Of a stretch of DNA of 64,000 nt, positions 52,395-62,256 are shown piece by piece (the first letter of the stretch is position 1; every line of letters begins with the position of its first letter). A program made the translations under genes and the position numbers. Source of the stretch: Roseiarcus sp963829505 (GTDB lineage Bacteria > Pseudomonadota > Alphaproteobacteria > Rhizobiales > Beijerinckiaceae); the NCBI GenBank assembly GCA_963829505.1, contig CAWHIL010000002.1:186001-250000 (forward strand), in the 5' to 3' direction. The notes beneath the pieces were generated by a model. That model searched no databases. It was not told the DNA's origin and saw only the letters and a list, made by a program, of their open reading frames with translations.

Positions 52395-53696
52395 ATGACC
52401 GAAGCTTCCGAAGCGGCGCCCGCCGCTAAGACAGAGTTGCGAACCCTCGCGCCGGCGCCCGCTCCGGGCCTTCCGGCCCACACGTCCGGCGCGGGCGTCC
52501 CCGCGATGCCGACGCCTGCCCTGCCGCCGATGGCGGTCGCCGCGCCGAAGCGCTCGGGGCGCATTCGCCGCTTCGTCCTGCCGCTCGTCCTGCTTGCGGG
52601 GCTCGGCTACGCGGGCAAGCTCGGCTACGACTATTTCGTCGAGGGGCGCTTCCTCGTCTCGACCGACGACGCCTATGTCGGCGCCAACACGACCATCGTC
52701 GCGGCCAAAGCGATGGGGCATCTCACTCAGGTTCCCGTCGTCGACAACCAGACGGTGCGGCAGGGCGACCTGCTGGCGCTCATCGACGACGGCGACTACA
52801 GGCTCGCGGTCGACGCGGCTCAAGCCAAGGTCGACACGCAGGATGCGACCATCGCCCGGTTCGGCCGCCAGATCGAGGCGCAGGGCGCGATCATCGATCA
52901 GGCTCAGGCGCAGCTCGAGGCCTCGCAGGCGCAGCTGAAGTCGGCGCAGGCCGACGCCGAGCGGGCGGCGCTCGAATATGACCGCTCGTTCAAGCTCGCA
53001 CAGACGAACTTCGGCTCGCAGCAGCGTCTCGAGCAGGCGACCGCCGACCGCGACCGCACCACCGCTTCGATCGCCGGCGCCAAGGCGAGCGCCGCGGCGA
53101 CCGCTGCCGGACTCGAGGGCGCCAAGGCCAATCTCGATGTCCTGAAGGCCCAGCGCGACGAGGCGGCGCGCACCCGCGCCGAACTCGTGACCGCGCTCGA
53201 CAAGGCCAAGCGCGATCTCTCCTTCACCAGGGTTGTCGCGCCGTTCGACGGGACCGTCGGCAACAAGGCGGCCGAGGTCGGCAATCTCGTCCAGCCGGGC
53301 ACGCGCCTGATGGCGCTCGTGCCGCTGAACGCCTCCTACGTGGACGCCAACTTCAAGGAGACGCAGCTCGGAAACATCAAGCCCGGACAGAAGGTCGACG
53401 TGGCGATCGACGCGCTCGACGGCGACGTCGTCGAGGGCGTCGTGTCGTCGGTCGCGCCGGCCTCGGGCTCGCAGTTCTCGCTCTTGCCGCCCGACAATGC
53501 GACCGGCAATTTCACCAAGGTCGTGCAGCGTGTGCCGGTGCGCATCACCTTCTCCGACGACGTCCTCAAGGCGACGCCGCTGCGGCCCGGCCTGTCGGTG
53601 GTGGCGACAGTGCACACGCGCGATCCGGAGCTGCCGAAGCCGACGCTGCTCGGCGCGCTCGGGCTCGAAACGTCGGCCAAGACCAACAAGCCGTGA
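52395..53696 (+). CDS. emrA: HlyD-family efflux periplasmic adaptor (EmrA-like)
   Basis: A 433-residue adaptor: Pro/Ala-rich cytoplasmic N-terminus, one membrane anchor at about residues 59-80, TDDAYVGANTT (typical EmrA start of the barrel-sandwich domain), a long Ala/Gln-rich coiled-coil hairpin, VVAPFDGTVGNKAAEVGNLV (lipoyl half-motif) and a beta-barrel end. It links the inner-membrane pump to an outer-membrane channel. Its stop overlaps the emrB GTG. Confidence 0.93.
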   Translation: MTEASEAAPAAKTELRTLAPAPAPGLPAHTSGAGVPAMPTPALPPMAVAAPKRSGRIRRFVLPLVLLAGLGYAGKLGYDYFVEGRFLVSTDDAYVGANTTIVAAKAMGHLTQVPVVDNQTVRQGDLLALIDDGDYRLAVDAAQAKVDTQDATIARFGRQIEAQGAIIDQAQAQLEASQAQLKSAQADAERAALEYDRSFKLAQTNFGSQQRLEQATADRDRTTASIAGAKASAAATAAGLEGAKANLDVLKAQRDEAARTRAELVTALDKAKRDLSFTRVVAPFDGTVGNKAAEVGNLVQPGTRLMALVPLNASYVDANFKETQLGNIKPGQKVDVAIDALDGDVVEGVVSSVAPASGSQFSLLPPDNATGNFTKVVQRVPVRITFSDDVLKATPLRPGLSVVATVHTRDPELPKPTLLGALGLETSAKTNKP

Positions 53697-55306
53697 GCGA
53701 CGCAGCCGCGCTTCCGCGCCCCGGAGCGCCGCCGGTCGCCGCTCGGCCAATGGGGCCGCCCGGCGCCGTCGTTCCGCACTTCAGCACGCGCCGCCTCGTC
53801 GCCTTCATCTTCATGGTGTTCGGGATGTTCATGGCGATCCTGGACATCCAGATCGTCTCGGCGTCGCTGTCGCAGATTCAGGCGGGCCTCTCGGCCTCGT
53901 CGGACGAGATCACCTGGGTTCAGACGAGCTACCTGATCGCCGAAGTCGTGATGATCCCGCTCTCGGGCTTCCTGTCCCGGGTGGTCTCGACGCGGGTCAT
54001 CTTCACCATCTCGGCCGGCGGCTTCACGCTCATGAGCTTCATGTGCGCGCAAGCCAACACCATCGAACAGATGATCCTGTGGCGGGCGCTGCAGGGCTTC
54101 ATCGGCGGCGGCATGATCCCGACGGTGTTCGCCTCCGCCTTCACCATCTTTCCCCGCTCGAAGCAGCCGCTGATCGGCCCGATCATCGGCCTCGTCGCGA
54201 CGCTCGCGCCGACCATCGGGCCGACGGTCGGGGGCTATCTGACAGACCTCTTCGACTGGCACTGGCTGTTCCTCGTCAACATCGTGCCGGGAATCATCGT
54301 GACCGTCGCCGCCTGGCTCCTCATCGACTTCGACGAGCCCGACTGGTCGCTGCTCACGCATTTCGACTATTTCGGCCTCCTGACCATGGCGGGCTTCCTC
54401 GGCGCGCTCGAATACGCGCTCGAGGAAGGGCCGTCGAAGGACTGGTTCGAGAGCGCGCCGGTGACATGGGCGATTCTGATCTCGGCGACGAGCGCGATCC
54501 TGTTCTTCTGGCGCATGTTCACCGCGCGCCAGCCGATCGTCGACCTCACCGCCTTCCGCGACCGCAACTTCTGGACCGGCACGATGTTCGGCTTCGTGCT
54601 CGGCATCGGCCTCTACGGCCTGACCTACATCTATCCGGTCTATCTCGCGGTCGTGCGCGGCTACTCGTCGCTGATGATCGGCAAGACGATGTTCGTCACC
54701 GGCGCCTGCATGTTCCTGACCGCGCCGCTCGCGGGACGGCTGATGACGCGGGTCGATCCGCGTCTCATGATCGCGGTCGGCTTCACCTGCTTCGCCGTCG
54801 GCACGTATCAGGCTTCGTATGTGACGGTCGACTGGGATTTCTGGGAGCTTTTGTGGCCGCAGGTCTTCCGCGGCGTCGGCCTCATGCTGTCGATGGTGCC
54901 GATCAACACGCTGGCGCTCGGCACCCTGCCGCCGATGAAGATCAAGAACGCGTCGGGCCTCTATAACCTCATGCGCAATCTCGGCGGCGCGGTCGGCCTC
55001 GCGCTCATCAACACGATGCTCGACAAGCGGATGGACCTGCATCTCGAGCGCCTGCGCGAGCAGGTGACCTGGGGACGAGGGGTCGTGGACGAGCGGCTGT
55101 CGGAGATGACGCAGGCGCTCGCCGCGCGCGGCTCCGACGCCGAGCTTGCGGCGACGAAGCAGCTTGCGCTGATCGTGCGGCGGCAGGCGGAGGTGCTGGC
55201 GCTCTCCGACGTCTTCCTGGCGCTGACGGCGATCTTCCTCGGCTGCGTCGGCCTCGCGGCGCTGATGCGCAAGCCCGCCGCGATGGGCGGCGGCGGCGGG
55301 CATTAG
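53693..55306 (+). CDS. emrB: DHA2-family MFS drug exporter (EmrB-like)
   Basis: A 537-residue, 14-segment major facilitator. MAILDIQIVSASLSQIQAGL (family start), SDEITWVQTSYLIAEVVMIP, and the motif C-like GLVATLAPTIGPTVGGYL that marks proton antiporters. Exports hydrophobic drugs together with the upstream adaptor. GTG start at 53693 coupled to emrA. Confidence 0.93.
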   Translation: MSDAAALPRPGAPPVAARPMGPPGAVVPHFSTRRLVAFIFMVFGMFMAILDIQIVSASLSQIQAGLSASSDEITWVQTSYLIAEVVMIPLSGFLSRVVSTRVIFTISAGGFTLMSFMCAQANTIEQMILWRALQGFIGGGMIPTVFASAFTIFPRSKQPLIGPIIGLVATLAPTIGPTVGGYLTDLFDWHWLFLVNIVPGIIVTVAAWLLIDFDEPDWSLLTHFDYFGLLTMAGFLGALEYALEEGPSKDWFESAPVTWAILISATSAILFFWRMFTARQPIVDLTAFRDRNFWTGTMFGFVLGIGLYGLTYIYPVYLAVVRGYSSLMIGKTMFVTGACMFLTAPLAGRLMTRVDPRLMIAVGFTCFAVGTYQASYVTVDWDFWELLWPQVFRGVGLMLSMVPINTLALGTLPPMKIKNASGLYNLMRNLGGAVGLALINTMLDKRMDLHLERLREQVTWGRGVVDERLSEMTQALAARGSDAELAATKQLALIVRRQAEVLALSDVFLALTAIFLGCVGLAALMRKPAAMGGGGGH

Positions 55307-55320
55307 CGGGGCGCTGCATC

Positions 55321-55405
55321 GACGTCATTGCGAGGAGCGTGAGCGACGAAGCAATCCAGCGTCGGCCTGCATGATGGATTGCTTCGCTTCGCTCGCAATG
55401 ACGTC
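55321..55405. repeat. Family C palindromic repeat
   Basis: GACGTCATTGCGAGGAGCGT...GCAATCCAG pairs with GATGGATTGCTTCG...CGCTCGCAATGACGTC at the other end. A REP-like hairpin of the CGTCATTGCGAG type widespread in this order, between convergent emrB and the lipoprotein gene. Confidence 0.8.
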
Positions 55406-55451
55406 GGGGCAAAGCGCCCCCCAGGGCGTCGCAATGGCAGCGGCGCGCGCG

Positions 55452-55790
55452 TCACCCTTTGTGGGCGAGCCAGCTTGTGACGACCGAATAGCCCTGCCCG
55501 GTCGGCACGAGATAGACGTCGAGCCGGTTGTTGGAGAAGACGCCGAAGGTCATCACTTCGCAGGCGGAGTCGTAACCCGCGGCCACGCCGCAGCCCGACG
55601 TCTGCGAAGTGACCGGCGACCAGCCGACGGCGAGGATCGCGACCTCGCGCGGCATGCCGACCTGAAGCTGCTGTCCGGCCTGAAAGGCGTCGAACGGCGG
55701 CGGCGTGGAATCGCGCACGGCCGGAACGCCGCCCGCGGCGCAGCCGGCGAGGAACGTCGCCGCGACGAAGATCGCAGGTCGAAAGCGCAA
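55452..55790 (-). CDS. Small lipoprotein, SmpA/OmlA-like fold possible
   Basis: From TTG 55790 (GAGGGG nine bases upstream) the protein is 112 residues with a lipoprotein signal RFRPAIFVAATFLAGC, where LAGC is the lipobox. The mature part has QLQVGMPREVAILAVGWSP, like the MxxxxV opening of BamE/OmlA-type domains, and a cysteine pair (GCGVAAGYDSAC). A longer frame to 55871 adds 27 residues before the signal and is unlikely. Membrane-anchored; function unproven. Confidence 0.7.
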   Translation of the reverse strand: MRFRPAIFVAATFLAGCAAGGVPAVRDSTPPPFDAFQAGQQLQVGMPREVAILAVGWSPVTSQTSGCGVAAGYDSACEVMTFGVFSNNRLDVYLVPTGQGYSVVTSWLAHKG

Positions 55791-55924
55791 GACTTGAAGC
55801 CCCTCAAGGCTGGCCGGACGGCGGGCAGGTTCCGACGCGACGGTTGCCCGAGGCTTGCCGGGATGCGGCATGGACGCGCGCGCCCGCCTTCCGCGCCGCG
55901 CGCCCCTCGGCTAACTTTGCCCGC

Positions 55925-58030
55925 ATGACGAAGACGCCGAAGGCCGCCCCGTTCGCCTCCGCCCGCAAAGAGCACGCGCGCCTCGCAGCCGAGATCGCCG
56001 GGCACGACCGGCGCTACCACCAGGAGGACCAGCCGACCATCTCGGACGCCGATTACGACGCGCTGAGACGGCGCTACGACGCGCTCGAGGCGGCGCATCC
56101 GGAGCTTGCCGACGCGCTCTCGATCTCGAAGAACGTGGGCGCCGCGCCATCGGAGAAATTCGCCAAGGTCCGGCACGCCGTGCCGATGCTGTCGCTCGGC
56201 AACATCTTCGCCGACGCCGAGGTCGAGGAGTTTTGCGCCCGCGTGCGGCGCTTTCTTGGTCTGGACGAGAGCGCGCCGCTGGCGTTTGTCGCCGAGCCCA
56301 AGATCGACGGCCTGTCGTGCAGCCTGCGCTACGAGAACGGCGAGCTCGTTCAGGCGGCGACGCGCGGCGACGGCTACGAGGGCGAGGACGTCACCGCCAA
56401 TGTGCGCACGATCGCCGCCATCCCCCATCGCCTCGAGGGCGCGCCAAATATCTTCGAGGCGCGCGGCGAGGTCTACATGCTGAAGAGCGACTTCGCGGCG
56501 CTGAACGCCCGCCAGGCGGAGCTCGGGCGGCCGATCTACGCCAATCCGCGCAATTTCGCCGCGGGCTCGCTGCGCCAGCTCGATTCAGCGATCACCGCCT
56601 CGCGGCCGCTGCAGTTCTTCGCCTACGCCTGGGGCGAGGTCAGCGAGCCCTTCGCCACGACGCAGTTCGGGGCGATCGAAGCGATGGCCCGCTTCGGCCT
56701 GCCGACCAACCGGGAGACGCGCCTCTGCACGACGGCAGAGGCGATGCTCAAGCGCTACCGTCAGATCGAGGCCGAGCGAGCCAGCCTCGGCTACGACATC
56801 GACGGCGTCGTCTACAAGGTCGACGACCTCGCGCTTCAGCGACGCCTCGGCTTCGTCTCGCGCTCGCCGCGCTGGGCGGTGGCGCACAAATTCCCGGCCG
56901 AGCGGGCGACGACCGTGCTCGAAGGAATTGAGATCCAGGTCGGGCGAACCGGCGCGCTGACCCCCGTCGCCAAGCTGAAGCCCGTGACGGTCGGGGGCGT
57001 CGTCGTGTCGAACGCGACGCTGCACAACGAGGACGAGATCGCCCGCAAGGATGTGCGGGTCGGCGACACGGTCGTCGTGCAGCGCGCCGGCGACGTGATC
57101 CCGCAGATTGTCGAGGTCATTCTCGACGAGCGCCCGCAGCCCTGGCCTGATGAGTTTACATTTCCAAAAAATGACAAGGGCGATTTCATCTGCCCCGTCT
57201 GCGGCTCTCTTGCCTTGCGCGAGATCGACGAAAAGACCGGCGAAGCGGACGTCGTGCGCCGTTGCACCGGCCATCTCGTCTGCCCGGCGCAGGCCGTCGA
57301 GGGGCTGAAGCACTTCTCATCGCGCAACGCCTTCGACATCGAGGGCCTCGGCGACAAGCAGATCGAGCTTTTCTTTAAGGAGGGCCTCGTCCGCACGCCC
57401 GCCGACATCTTCACGCTTCGCGCCCGCGACGGCCGCGACGGCCATCCGCCGCTTGCCGAATGGGAGGGTTTTGGCGAGACATCGGTCAAGAACCTGTTCG
57501 ACGCCATCGACGACCGCCGGACGATCGCCTTGAACCGGCTTCTCTATGCGCTCGGGATCCGCCACGTCGGCGAGACCAACGCGCGCCGCCTCGCTCGCCA
57601 CTTCGGCGACTGGCCTGCGTTCCGCGAAGCCGCCCGCGCGCCCGAGGCGAAGGACGAACTCGCCCATGTCGAGGGGATCGGGCCGGTCGTCGCCGAGACG
57701 GTCGCCGACTTCTTCGCCGAGGAGCGCAACGAAACGGCCCTCGACGCGCTGATGCAGGAGATCAAGGTCGAGGCGATGGAGGCGGTCGCCCTCGACCACC
57801 CGCTCGCCGGCAAGACGATCGTGTTCACGGGCTCGCTCGAGCGGATGACCCGCGACGAAGCCAAGGCGCTCGCGGAGCGGCTCGGCGCGAAAGTGTCCGG
57901 CTCGATCTCGGCCAAGACCGACCTCGTGGTCGCCGGCCCCGGCGCCGGCTCGAAGCTGACGAAGGCGCGCGATCTCGGGGTCGAGACGGTCGACGAGGAG
58001 GAATGGCTGAGGAGGGCGGGGGGAGACTGA
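55925..58030 (+). CDS. ligA: NAD+-dependent DNA ligase
   Basis: A 701-residue LigA sealing nicks in replication and repair. Ia domain RYHQEDQPTISDADYDAL; catalytic Lys K126 in AEPKIDGLS; OB-fold TLHNEDEIARKDVRVGDTV; zinc cysteines in CPVCG and CTGHLVCP; helix-hairpin-helix region; C-terminal BRCT (GKTIVFTGSLERMTRDEAK). Start ATG 55925 is right before the conserved region. Followed 31 bp later by a toxin-antitoxin pair. Confidence 0.96.
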   Translation: MTKTPKAAPFASARKEHARLAAEIAGHDRRYHQEDQPTISDADYDALRRRYDALEAAHPELADALSISKNVGAAPSEKFAKVRHAVPMLSLGNIFADAEVEEFCARVRRFLGLDESAPLAFVAEPKIDGLSCSLRYENGELVQAATRGDGYEGEDVTANVRTIAAIPHRLEGAPNIFEARGEVYMLKSDFAALNARQAELGRPIYANPRNFAAGSLRQLDSAITASRPLQFFAYAWGEVSEPFATTQFGAIEAMARFGLPTNRETRLCTTAEAMLKRYRQIEAERASLGYDIDGVVYKVDDLALQRRLGFVSRSPRWAVAHKFPAERATTVLEGIEIQVGRTGALTPVAKLKPVTVGGVVVSNATLHNEDEIARKDVRVGDTVVVQRAGDVIPQIVEVILDERPQPWPDEFTFPKNDKGDFICPVCGSLALREIDEKTGEADVVRRCTGHLVCPAQAVEGLKHFSSRNAFDIEGLGDKQIELFFKEGLVRTPADIFTLRARDGRDGHPPLAEWEGFGETSVKNLFDAIDDRRTIALNRLLYALGIRHVGETNARRLARHFGDWPAFREAARAPEAKDELAHVEGIGPVVAETVADFFAEERNETALDALMQEIKVEAMEAVALDHPLAGKTIVFTGSLERMTRDEAKALAERLGAKVSGSISAKTDLVVAGPGAGSKLTKARDLGVETVDEEEWLRRAGGD

Positions 58031-58061
58031 CCGCGCATTTGCTTTTCATTGACTAGCCGCG

Positions 58062-58421
58062 GTGAAAACAGTAGAATTACCCATGACCGCTGCAGTCGCA
58101 CGATTTATCGATTCCATTCAGGACAACGGCGGCCTGAAAGGGACCGATATCGCCAACTTCACCGACGTCTCGTCTGCGACCGTTCACCGCTGGAAGGCGG
58201 GGACGCATGTGCCTCACCCGTCGACCCAACTCCTCCTGGCGCAGCTGCATTACATCGTGAGCCGCCTCGACGACTATTATTCGCCAGACGAGGTGCGCTT
58301 GTGGCTTTACGCGCCTCATCCCCAACTGGAAGGCCGGCGCGCTGTCGACGCCATTGTCGAGGGCCAGGCGACCGACGTGATCGCCATCCTCGACCGCCTG
58401 GACGCCGACGTTTATCTCTGA
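58062..58421 (+). CDS. Xre/MbcA/ParS-type antitoxin
   Basis: A 119-residue antitoxin: an N-terminal helix-turn-helix-like region (LKGTDIANFTDVSSATVHRW) and the C-terminal toxin-binding domain DEVRLWLYAPHPQLEGRRAV, then DAI, of the DUF2384 type. GTG 58062 or ATG 58083 may be the start. Stop and toxin start share one base. Confidence 0.85.
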   Translation: MKTVELPMTAAVARFIDSIQDNGGLKGTDIANFTDVSSATVHRWKAGTHVPHPSTQLLLAQLHYIVSRLDDYYSPDEVRLWLYAPHPQLEGRRAVDAIVEGQATDVIAILDRLDADVYL

Positions 58422-58999
58422 TGACGAGGCGCCGCCCGCCGCGTCCGAAGGCGCTGCTTGACGCGATCGGCGCCGAGACGCCGGTCGGGTTCAGGGGCTC
58501 CGTCTGGCGGGTCGTAACCGAAGGGTTCGACCCTCTCCGTCCCTCACGGGCCGGCGGCCGGTGGGACGACGGAAGCTTCGACGTTCTCTACACGTCGGAG
58601 TCGCGCGACGGCGCTGTCGCGGAATCCTGGTTTCACGCCGCCAAGGGTCTGCCGATTGTTCCGTCCAAGGTCGCGAAGCGGCTCTACCAGATCAAGGCCG
58701 AACTTCATCGCGTCCTGAATCTTGCCGGTGACGGCAAGCTCACGTCGCTCGGGATGAACATGGCGACCTACGGCAGGCTGAGCTACGTCCAGCGCGTGCA
58801 GGAATATCCGTCGCTTCAGCAGATCGGCGAGGTCGCCTTCTTTCACGAGTACGAGGCCCTGATCGTGCCGTCGGCCCGATGGCCGGCCGCCAACGTGGTG
58901 ATCATGACAGAGCACGCCCGCCTTACGCAGCTTGAGATCGTCGCCGACGAGCCGGTAGATTTCCGGAGTTGGACGCTGCGCAACGGCGTGAAGGGCTGA
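58421..58999 (+). CDS. RES-domain toxin
   Basis: A 192-residue RES protein: FRGSVWRVV, then RAGGRWDDGSFDVLYTSESR (the Arg and Tyr/Ser of the family name motif) and AVAES with the conserved Glu. RES toxins degrade NAD+ and are inhibited by Xre-type partners. Coupled to the antitoxin; its end overlaps the long open frame upstream of addB but not the chosen addB start. Confidence 0.88.
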   Translation: MTRRRPPRPKALLDAIGAETPVGFRGSVWRVVTEGFDPLRPSRAGGRWDDGSFDVLYTSESRDGAVAESWFHAAKGLPIVPSKVAKRLYQIKAELHRVLNLAGDGKLTSLGMNMATYGRLSYVQRVQEYPSLQQIGEVAFFHEYEALIVPSARWPAANVVIMTEHARLTQLEIVADEPVDFRSWTLRNGVKG

Positions 59000-59112
59000 A
59001 GCAGAACATTCCTTCCGGGGGTCGCCCGGCGGCGGAAACGACGGCGAGGCTGGCGGGGACCGCCGAGGCGCTCCATGCTTGTTTTCGCCACATCGAAGCG
59101 GAGAATAGGGGG

Positions 59113-62100
59113 ATGCCGATTCGCGGCCCCCGTGTCTTCACCATCCCGCCCGGCGTCCCCTTCCTGCCGACGCTCGCTCGAAGCCTTCTCAAGGGCGAGC
59201 TGATCGAAGGATTTCCGGGCGCGGGCCAGCCGCTCGCGCTCGCCGAGGCGACGATCTACGTGCCGACCCAGCGCGCCGCGGCGGCGCTCGGCCACGCCCT
59301 CTTCGAGGCAAGCGGGCGCGGCGCGATCCTGCTGCCGCGCATTGCGCCGCTCGGCGTCCTCGAACCGGGCGAGACCCAGGACTTCGCCGCCGCGGACGGC
59401 GCGCCGCCGCGCGAGTCGCTTCCTCAAGCCGTCAAGCCGCTCGCCCGCCGGCACGTGCTGGCGCGTTTCGTCCGCAAATGGGGCGAGGCGCTGCGCGGCG
59501 CGATCCGCGCCGCCGACGCGAACGGACTCGTCTTCGACATGGCCGCCCCGGCGCTCGTCGCCACAACTCCGGCCGAGGCCTACGCGCTCGCCAACGACCT
59601 CGCGGCGCTCATCGACGATTTGATTATCGAGGGCGTCGACCCCGCGGCGATCGCGGCGATCGAGGTCGGCGCGGCGCATGACGAGTACTGGCGGATCACC
59701 CTCGATTTCCTCAAGATCGCCTTCGCCAACTGGCCGCTTTGGCTCGCCGAGCAGGGCCTTGTCGACCGCGCAGCCCGGGTCAAGGCCGAGGTCGAAGCGG
59801 AGATCGCCGCGCTTCGGCACGCGGACGCGGCGCGCGGCCCGACGATCGTCGCCGGCTCGACCGGCGCGAACGCGGCGGTTGCAAAGCTGATCGCGGCGGT
59901 CGCGCGGGCCGAGCGCGGCGCCGTCGTCCTGCCGGGCCTCGACCAGGATCTCGACGACCGGGCCTTCGCGATGGCCGGGGCGGGCGAGGACGAAGACGGG
60001 GCGCCGGGACACGCTCAGGCGCTCCTGCATCGGCTGATCCGGCTGATCGGCGTCGACCGCAGGGAGGTGATCCCGCTCGGCGCGCCGACGGATGCGCTTC
60101 GCGCCCGCGAGGCGCTGACGAGCGAGGCGCTGCGGCCGGCCGCTTCGACCGATCTTTGGGCGGAGCGCGAGGCGGCGCTGGCGCCGGGCGCCGTCACGCA
60201 CGCGCTCGAGGGCGTCTCAGTGATCGTCGCCGAGAAAGAGACGGAGGAGGCGCTGGCGCTCGCCGTCGCGATGCGCGAGACGCTCGAGACGCCCGGCAAG
60301 ACGGCGGCGCTCGTCACGCCCGACCGTTCGATCGCCCGCCGGGTCGCGGCCGAACTCGCGCGCTGGGGGGTCACGATCGAGGATTCGGGCGGCCGGTCGC
60401 TCGGCGAGACCGAAGCAGGCGCGCTCGCGAGGCTTACGCTCGAGGCCGCAGCCGACTTCCGGCCGCTCGCCGTCCAGGCGCTGATCGCCCACCCGTCGGC
60501 CCGCTTCGGCCGCACCCAACGCCTCAAGGCGGCGGCGGCGCGGGCGCTCGAAATGGGCGTCTTTCGCGCCGGACCCGTCGGGTCCCTCGAGCCGCTCGAC
60601 CGGGCCTTCGCCGACGCAAGCGCAGCGGCGGCCGACGCGCACGCCCATCCCGCCGTGCGAGCGATCCGCGCGGAGGGCCGCGCCGAGGCCGAGAGCCTGG
60701 CGCGCGATTGCGCCGCTGCGCTGAAAGTTCTTCAGGCGCGCGCGGCGCCGCTCGGGCGCTGGCTCGACGCGCATCGCGAGGCGCTGGGCTCGATCATCGC
60801 CGCGCCGGAGGGCGAACGCGACGGCCCCTTCGGTCTTGCGGCGCTCGAGACGCTCCTCGACGAATGGCGCGCCGCCGCCGGCGACGGCTTCGTCTGCACG
60901 CTCGCCGAATATCAGCGCCTGTTCGAGGCGGCGCTTGCGGAAGCGCGCGCGCCGCTTCGGCCGAGCGGCCATCCGCGGCTCGCGATCCTCGGGCTTCTCG
61001 AGGCGCGCCTGCTGCATTTCGACCTGACGCTGATCGCCGGGCTCGACGAGAAGGTCTGGCCGCCGGCGGTGGACACGGACGCCTTCCTCAACCGGTCGAT
61101 GCGGGCGGGCCTCAAGCTCTCGCCGCCCGAGCGCAGGGTCGGGCAGACGGCGCACGACTTCGTCGCGGCGTTCTGCGCCGGCGAGGCGATCTTGAGCCGC
61201 GCCAGAAAGCGGGGGGCTGAGCCGACCGTCGCCTCGCGCCTCCTGCAACGGCTTGCGGCGGCCGCGGGCGGCAAAGCGTTCGCTGCGGCCGAGCAACGCG
61301 GCGCCGTCACCCTGGCGCTCGCCCGGGCGCTCGACGAGCCCGAAACGGTCAAGCCCTGCAAGGCGCCGAAGCCGACCCCGCCGGCGGCGAAGCGGCCGCG
61401 CGGGCTCAGCGTCACCCGGATCGAGACGCTGCGCCGCGACCCTTATGCGATTTACGCCGACCGGATCCTGAACCTCAAGGTTCTCGCCCCGGTCGAGCAG
61501 ATGCTTGGCTTACGCGAGGCGGGCATGGCCTGGCACGGGGCGCTCGAGGACTTCGGCCGGACCTTCCCGGCTGGACCCTTGCCGCCGGAGGCGCGGGCGC
61601 GGCTTCTCGAGTTCGCCCGCCTGCGTTTCGCGGCCTTTCTCGAAGACCCGGGCTTCGTCGGGCTCAACTGGCCGAACATCGAGGAAGCCGCCGACTTCGT
61701 CATGCGGTTCGAGAACGAGACGCGCGACGGGCTCGACCACGCCTTCGTCGAGCTCAAGGGCGCGCTCGATATCGCGCTTTGCGATGGCGGGACGTTCCAC
61801 CTCACCGCCCGCGCCGACCGGATCGACCGGATGCGCGACGGTCGGGCGAGGCTGATCGACTACAAGAGCGGGACGCTGCCCGGCAAGAAGGAGGTGACAA
61901 TCGGGCTCAATCCCCAGCTCACTCTCGAAGCGGCGATCCTCATGCGGGGCGGCTTCGCCGATCTCGGCCCGCTCATTCCCGGCGAGGCGCTCTATCTCAA
62001 GCTCGGCGGCGCCGGCGGCGGCAAGGCGGAGCATGCGGCCGAGAAGCGCCAGCCCATCGCCGAACTCGCCCAGCGCCACTTCGCCGACCTCAAGGCGCTG

Positions 62101-62256
62101 CTCGATCAGTTCGCCAATCCGATGACGCCCTATCTGTCGCGGCCGATCGCCAAGTTCGCGAGCCGCTTCGCCGACTACGACCATCTCGCGCGGGTGAAGG
62201 AATGGTCGCTCGCGGGCGGCGCGGACGACGGGTCGGAAGCAGGAGACGCGGCATGA
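59113..62256 (+). CDS. addB: Double-strand break repair protein AddB
   Basis: A 1047-residue alphaproteobacterial AddB, partner of AddA in the RecBCD-like helicase-nuclease. Degenerate N-terminal helicase region (GVPFLPTLARSLLKGELIEG). The C-terminal RecB-like nuclease motif includes RADRIDRMRDGRARLIDYKSG (Asp and the DYK triad) and QLTLEAAIL. Start ATG 59113 follows AGGGGG; the frame is open to 58969 but overlaps the toxin gene. Stop overlaps the addA ATG. Confidence 0.93.
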   Translation: MPIRGPRVFTIPPGVPFLPTLARSLLKGELIEGFPGAGQPLALAEATIYVPTQRAAAALGHALFEASGRGAILLPRIAPLGVLEPGETQDFAAADGAPPRESLPQAVKPLARRHVLARFVRKWGEALRGAIRAADANGLVFDMAAPALVATTPAEAYALANDLAALIDDLIIEGVDPAAIAAIEVGAAHDEYWRITLDFLKIAFANWPLWLAEQGLVDRAARVKAEVEAEIAALRHADAARGPTIVAGSTGANAAVAKLIAAVARAERGAVVLPGLDQDLDDRAFAMAGAGEDEDGAPGHAQALLHRLIRLIGVDRREVIPLGAPTDALRAREALTSEALRPAASTDLWAEREAALAPGAVTHALEGVSVIVAEKETEEALALAVAMRETLETPGKTAALVTPDRSIARRVAAELARWGVTIEDSGGRSLGETEAGALARLTLEAAADFRPLAVQALIAHPSARFGRTQRLKAAAARALEMGVFRAGPVGSLEPLDRAFADASAAAADAHAHPAVRAIRAEGRAEAESLARDCAAALKVLQARAAPLGRWLDAHREALGSIIAAPEGERDGPFGLAALETLLDEWRAAAGDGFVCTLAEYQRLFEAALAEARAPLRPSGHPRLAILGLLEARLLHFDLTLIAGLDEKVWPPAVDTDAFLNRSMRAGLKLSPPERRVGQTAHDFVAAFCAGEAILSRARKRGAEPTVASRLLQRLAAAAGGKAFAAAEQRGAVTLALARALDEPETVKPCKAPKPTPPAAKRPRGLSVTRIETLRRDPYAIYADRILNLKVLAPVEQMLGLREAGMAWHGALEDFGRTFPAGPLPPEARARLLEFARLRFAAFLEDPGFVGLNWPNIEEAADFVMRFENETRDGLDHAFVELKGALDIALCDGGTFHLTARADRIDRMRDGRARLIDYKSGTLPGKKEVTIGLNPQLTLEAAILMRGGFADLGPLIPGEALYLKLGGAGGGKAEHAAEKRQPIAELAQRHFADLKALLDQFANPMTPYLSRPIAKFASRFADYDHLARVKEWSLAGGADDGSEAGDAA

